Of a stretch of 64,000 bases of DNA, positions 60,312 to 64,000 are shown in pieces. The notes beneath the pieces are model-generated. The model saw only the letters and a program-made list of their open reading frames with translations. It had not been told where the DNA came from and ran no database searches. Position numbers and translations under genes: made by a program. The stretch's first letter is position 1. Every line of letters starts with the position of its first letter. The DNA is from Phoebastria nigripes. Taxonomy: Eukaryota > Chordata > Aves > Procellariiformes > Diomedeidae. The DNA is taken from contig JAYKAV010003066.1 of NCBI GenBank assembly GCA_035582835.1, positions 805,315 to 869,314 of the forward strand, written 5' to 3'.

Positions 60312-63300
60312 ATACTATATGTTACATATATTATTTGCACATAATATGTATGTAGATAGCATTTCATATACGTATATACTTAGCTCCTCTTTCTTCCAGG
60401 AGAATCCCAGCATGGTGGCAAATTCCTGCAACTGGTTATCCCAGTGTTGTAGTAGGGTTTGGAACAGATCAAATCCCCAGTAAGGCAGCACCTGCCCCAG
60501 GATGTCTAAAGACAACGGACACAACTTGAGATAAAATCATGAAGAGGCAAAATGGTGCTCTTTGGCTTTCCAAACTGTGTCAACAGACAAGGTCGTGAGT
60601 CAGATCAGGTGGGATCTGCAAGAAGTTCAACCAGCTGTAGTGGTATTTTGGATAATACTTGAAAGGAGAGAGAAAAGCAGTAATTTATTATCTGTGTTTC
60701 AGATTACAGCTTCTAAAAGTGACAAGTTTTTGTTTTCTGTGACACTTGTATAATAAACACTGTGTCTCAGTTTTCCATGTTGGGGCATCAGGTTAGCTCT
60801 GACTCACAAGAAAAAAAATCCTCCTATTAGGTAATGAACTTCATGCCCTGCAGCTCTCAGCACCTATTAGTCACGAGGGAGAGGACTCCTGAAGAGTTAC
60901 ATTACTTATTTCAGCAACCAGCAGTAGAATAGACAGGACAGTTTGGTTTTTACATGTAAATAGATCTGAGCTGATTGCTTTTAGGTCTGTAGCTAATTAG
61001 GAAATCTGGAAACCTCTGATACCAATCTACTAACCCCAGGAGAAAATCATTGCAAGAGAAGACATTACAGCAATCTATACCCAACTATGACTGTTGTTGG
61101 GTATGGATAGCAAAGCAGTTAGACCTGTGCTGCTAATCTTTCTCTGCCTCGTGCAGGTAAAAACACAGAATCGCGGATGGAAAACCTTCCCCATCGCTTT
61201 TTCAGGAGCAATTGGCTTAATTGTTTGTCCGGCAGGTGGAACCCTCCTACTTCTTTTTCTCCTACAGATTCACGCGAAAGCAAAAGGCAGGCGGCCACCG
61301 TCCTTGTGCCGGCTCAGCTTTGCCGGTGGGGCAGCCCAGGCTCCCTCGGTGCCCTGCTCTCTCCTCATCTCTGCTCCCACTGTCACTACCCCCAAGAGGT
61401 GTATAGGACCTTTCAAAAAAAGGGAGATAAAGTTGTTTCCTGTGGGCTGCGTTTCATTGCCCAACCGCAAATGAAACTCTGAAATCCTATGAAAATAGAA
61501 CGAGCCATTAAGCTCTTTTGACAAATGTGTGTTTGTTCTCCCTCCTGTCTGCAGGTAAGGAGGTCATTTATGAAGCTATATGTTATTAGCCAGAAAGGAT
61601 TCACACTGACCACATCAGTATTTTCCCAGCTTAGCTACATGCCTCAGGCATCTTCTTTTCCAACAAGCAAGACAGAGCCTCCTTAGGTCCCACAACATGG
61701 GATGCTTTGGCTTGTCAAATCAGGAGATGCTGCAGGGACCGTAATCGTGCTCAGCAGCTGGGAAGTGGACCTCTGAGTACATGGTCCCCACCAACCATCA
61801 CATCTCCATCCACAAGCGCAGGGTCTCCTGCTCTGCGAGATGAGGTGCTGGTTACAGCCAGAGGGTGAGGCTGAGGGGGTATTTGTGAAAGGTGGGATTG
61901 CACGTCAGAAGAGGGGCGACAGCTCTGCATTCTGAGTACATAAAGTTAAGACCTGGCTGAGGAGGAACACACGGCAGAAACCGCAGTGGGACAGCCACCT
62001 CGCCTCTCCTGCAGCCCCTTCTTTCACCAATGGAGGGTGAACTTGGTTCTGTTCTGCCATCCCTGTTGGGCTCCCCAAAAAATTTGTCATGATTCAATGA
62101 GTACCTGGCCAAAGAGTTCTGGGCCACTGATTAGAGCTTTATGCTTTAAAGCCTGACTGTTCAACACCTTTCACACAGAGCTTCTTATTTAAGCACAGCT
62201 TTAGACAACATTTTTTTCAATTTTGTTCCTTTATTATTACTTTGCTTTCTCACGCTCCTTTTCCATGTTCCACACAAGGATTGGTTCACTCTTCTCCCTT
62301 TGAACACATCACATTATCAGAATATTCATTCTGCTTGTCACTATAAAATTATTTGATTGGTTAATATAAAATAATAATCAATTCTTTCCCTTGATGTTTT
62401 CACCTGTCTTTTAATTGCTGTTTGGTACCGCTGATGAGCCCTTTCTTCAGTCAAGGTGAATTTTTTTTCTTTTTTTTTAACTTTTTGTATAAATCAGTCC
62501 CTCTTACCTCTGGAGTCATTTTAACCATGGGTAACCAACAAGGCCTAGAGCCCACAGAGTCATATGGGAAGAGAGCTGCTGCTTCCCAGCACCCAATATA
62601 TGTCCTCACATCCCCCCTTTCCCCGCCATCCAGCCGCATGTTCTACCAGCCTTTTCTTTTTAAGCTATATCACATTGCAAACACTTAACTGTACATCCTT
62701 TTTGCTTTTAGCATTACTTCACCAGAGGGTTTTCCTTCCCATTGCATACATGTGTGTCAGCTTAATTTTTCTCCAGATGGGTTAGCTTCATGTTTCCAAG
62801 TTCAGCATCACTCCTTCCCCAAGAGTACTTGCAACTGCTCCCCAGTCTCCTTTCTGTGAAGCTCTATCACTCCTAAGGGCTTCGCTGTTTAACGCTCCTA
62901 CTCCTCTTTTTCTGTTTACCTTTCTTCTCTAAGACATATGTCATTCCCTGGCCCGCCTCAAAAGAATAGATAATGTAAAGAATGAGAGACATAAGTTTTA
63001 AGCTCTTTTGGAATTTTGACTTTATTGTTCTTCATGAGCTAACACTTTATTTTTAATTATTAAAGTTCAGATTGCCTCCACAACTACACTTAACCACATA
63101 CTATATAGAAGTATGCTCTATATAGTCTTATATCAAAATTCTTGTTTTCTTTTTAAATGTTTCGTTTACTATGGTTTTTTTTACTTCACCACTGCAAGTT
63201 ATTTTGTGTTTTATTACAGTAGGCTATTGTTTATACCTTGCTATAAGGTATTTATATTTTCTCATAAAATAAACAGGATAGGCAGCACACCTAACTTCAT

Positions 63301-64000
63301 ATTACTCTGACAATCTTCCCTTTTTCATTTCCCAAACTTTTTTTTTTAAGCTTTAAAATCTGAAATAATAGTGCTACATGTTCAGGCTTACAGCTAAGAT
63401 TTTTCACTTCCAATCTCTGATCTTTTCTGACTGACTAATGGCTGGACCTAAATTCCCACTGTATTCCAAGAGAGAGTCTTAAGAAACTCGTTACCAATAT
63501 TACTCAAGTGCAGAGGTATTTTTTGTGGAAAAATGTGTATTCATGTTTGTATATTCAATGAAATACAATGTGTATTCCATGAAAGAAGAAGTATATTCAA
63601 GACATACAAGAGTTGTATCATCATTCATCTGAAATTATTAAATTCTGGGGAGCTAGAAAACCTCCACTGTCCTCTACTCCAAATGACCACAAGTCTCTGA
63701 GCATGACTATAGCCAGGTCTCCTGCCCACTTGGCTTCCAGCTGTTTGTTGATGCAGCCAGCTCTGACCCTCCATCTATTTTTTTCTTTTGGCATTTCTGT
63801 GAGTTTTGAACTTGTAGAAGGTCTCTAACTGGCAGCATCAGAAATGGGGCATTTGTATTCATTCACATAACAAGCCTACCACAAGTAGCAACACCAGTGC
63901 TGCTCTGATGCTGGCTCTGCTACAGAAAGAACAGGTCCAGTCCCTCCCTTCTATGCCAACGTATAAATCACCTCAACTCCAGAGGGAGATGCACCATGTA

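Larger units (their letters stand above)
58600..64000. other. Noncoding sequence, no gene recognised
   Basis: AT-rich DNA continues to the window edge. It contains a (CTTTTT)n microsatellite, a 23-bp perfect tandem duplication, and poly-T tracts near 62461-62480. Frames at 61094-61524 on both strands overlap one another in a slightly GC-richer patch with no recognisable domain. Nothing else could be supported. Confidence 0.5.

Overview
This window looks like nuclear DNA from a bird, probably a non-galliform neoavian such as a passerine. Three things point that way. There are CR1 LINE fragments, including one with a long open endonuclease-domain frame. There are two long solo LTRs whose sequences I recognise from neoavian genomes. 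The background is AT-rich and single-copy, with scattered single N calls and one 862-base assembly gap, as in a short-read vertebrate assembly. Nothing suggests bacterial or archaeal DNA: I see no operons, no long intact genes, no CRISPR array and no tRNA or rRNA gene. Species-level placement is not possible from the sequence alone.

Layout. Bases 1-559 are a minus-strand CR1 ORF2 piece that runs off the left edge. A solo LTR of 594 bp lies at 7827-8420. An ancient amniote-type CR1 3' fragment lies at about 10118-10450. A second solo LTR of 1132 bp lies at 14033-15164, flanked by a perfect 5-bp target-site duplication. The assembly gap is 18416-19277. A weak candidate for a short 5' coding exon is at 22354-22407. 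From there to about 51 kb I see only AT-rich noncoding DNA, with homopolymer tracts, small tandem duplications and several stretches that look like conserved noncoding elements. A decayed CR1 endonuclease fragment is at about 51030-51160. A GC-richer 0.5-kb segment of unknown nature is at 53974-54528. A compact CpG island with 16/17-bp tandem repeats is at about 58370-58580, and it is the only promoter-like structure in the window. The remainder to 64000 is noncoding.

No protein-coding gene can be named with confidence. The many 60-190 codon open frames are what chance gives in 64 kb of six-frame translation. The longest are explained by the N gap, by the GC-rich LTR, or by the antisense of CR1. 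The window is best read as intergenic or large-intron sequence, possibly within the regulatory neighbourhood of a gene outside it. I found no previously undescribed coding system. The items most worth checking are the orphan CpG island with its tandem repeats, the perfect RFX-type palindrome at 16680-16693, the candidate first coding exon at 22354-22407, and the unclassified segment at 53974-54528.
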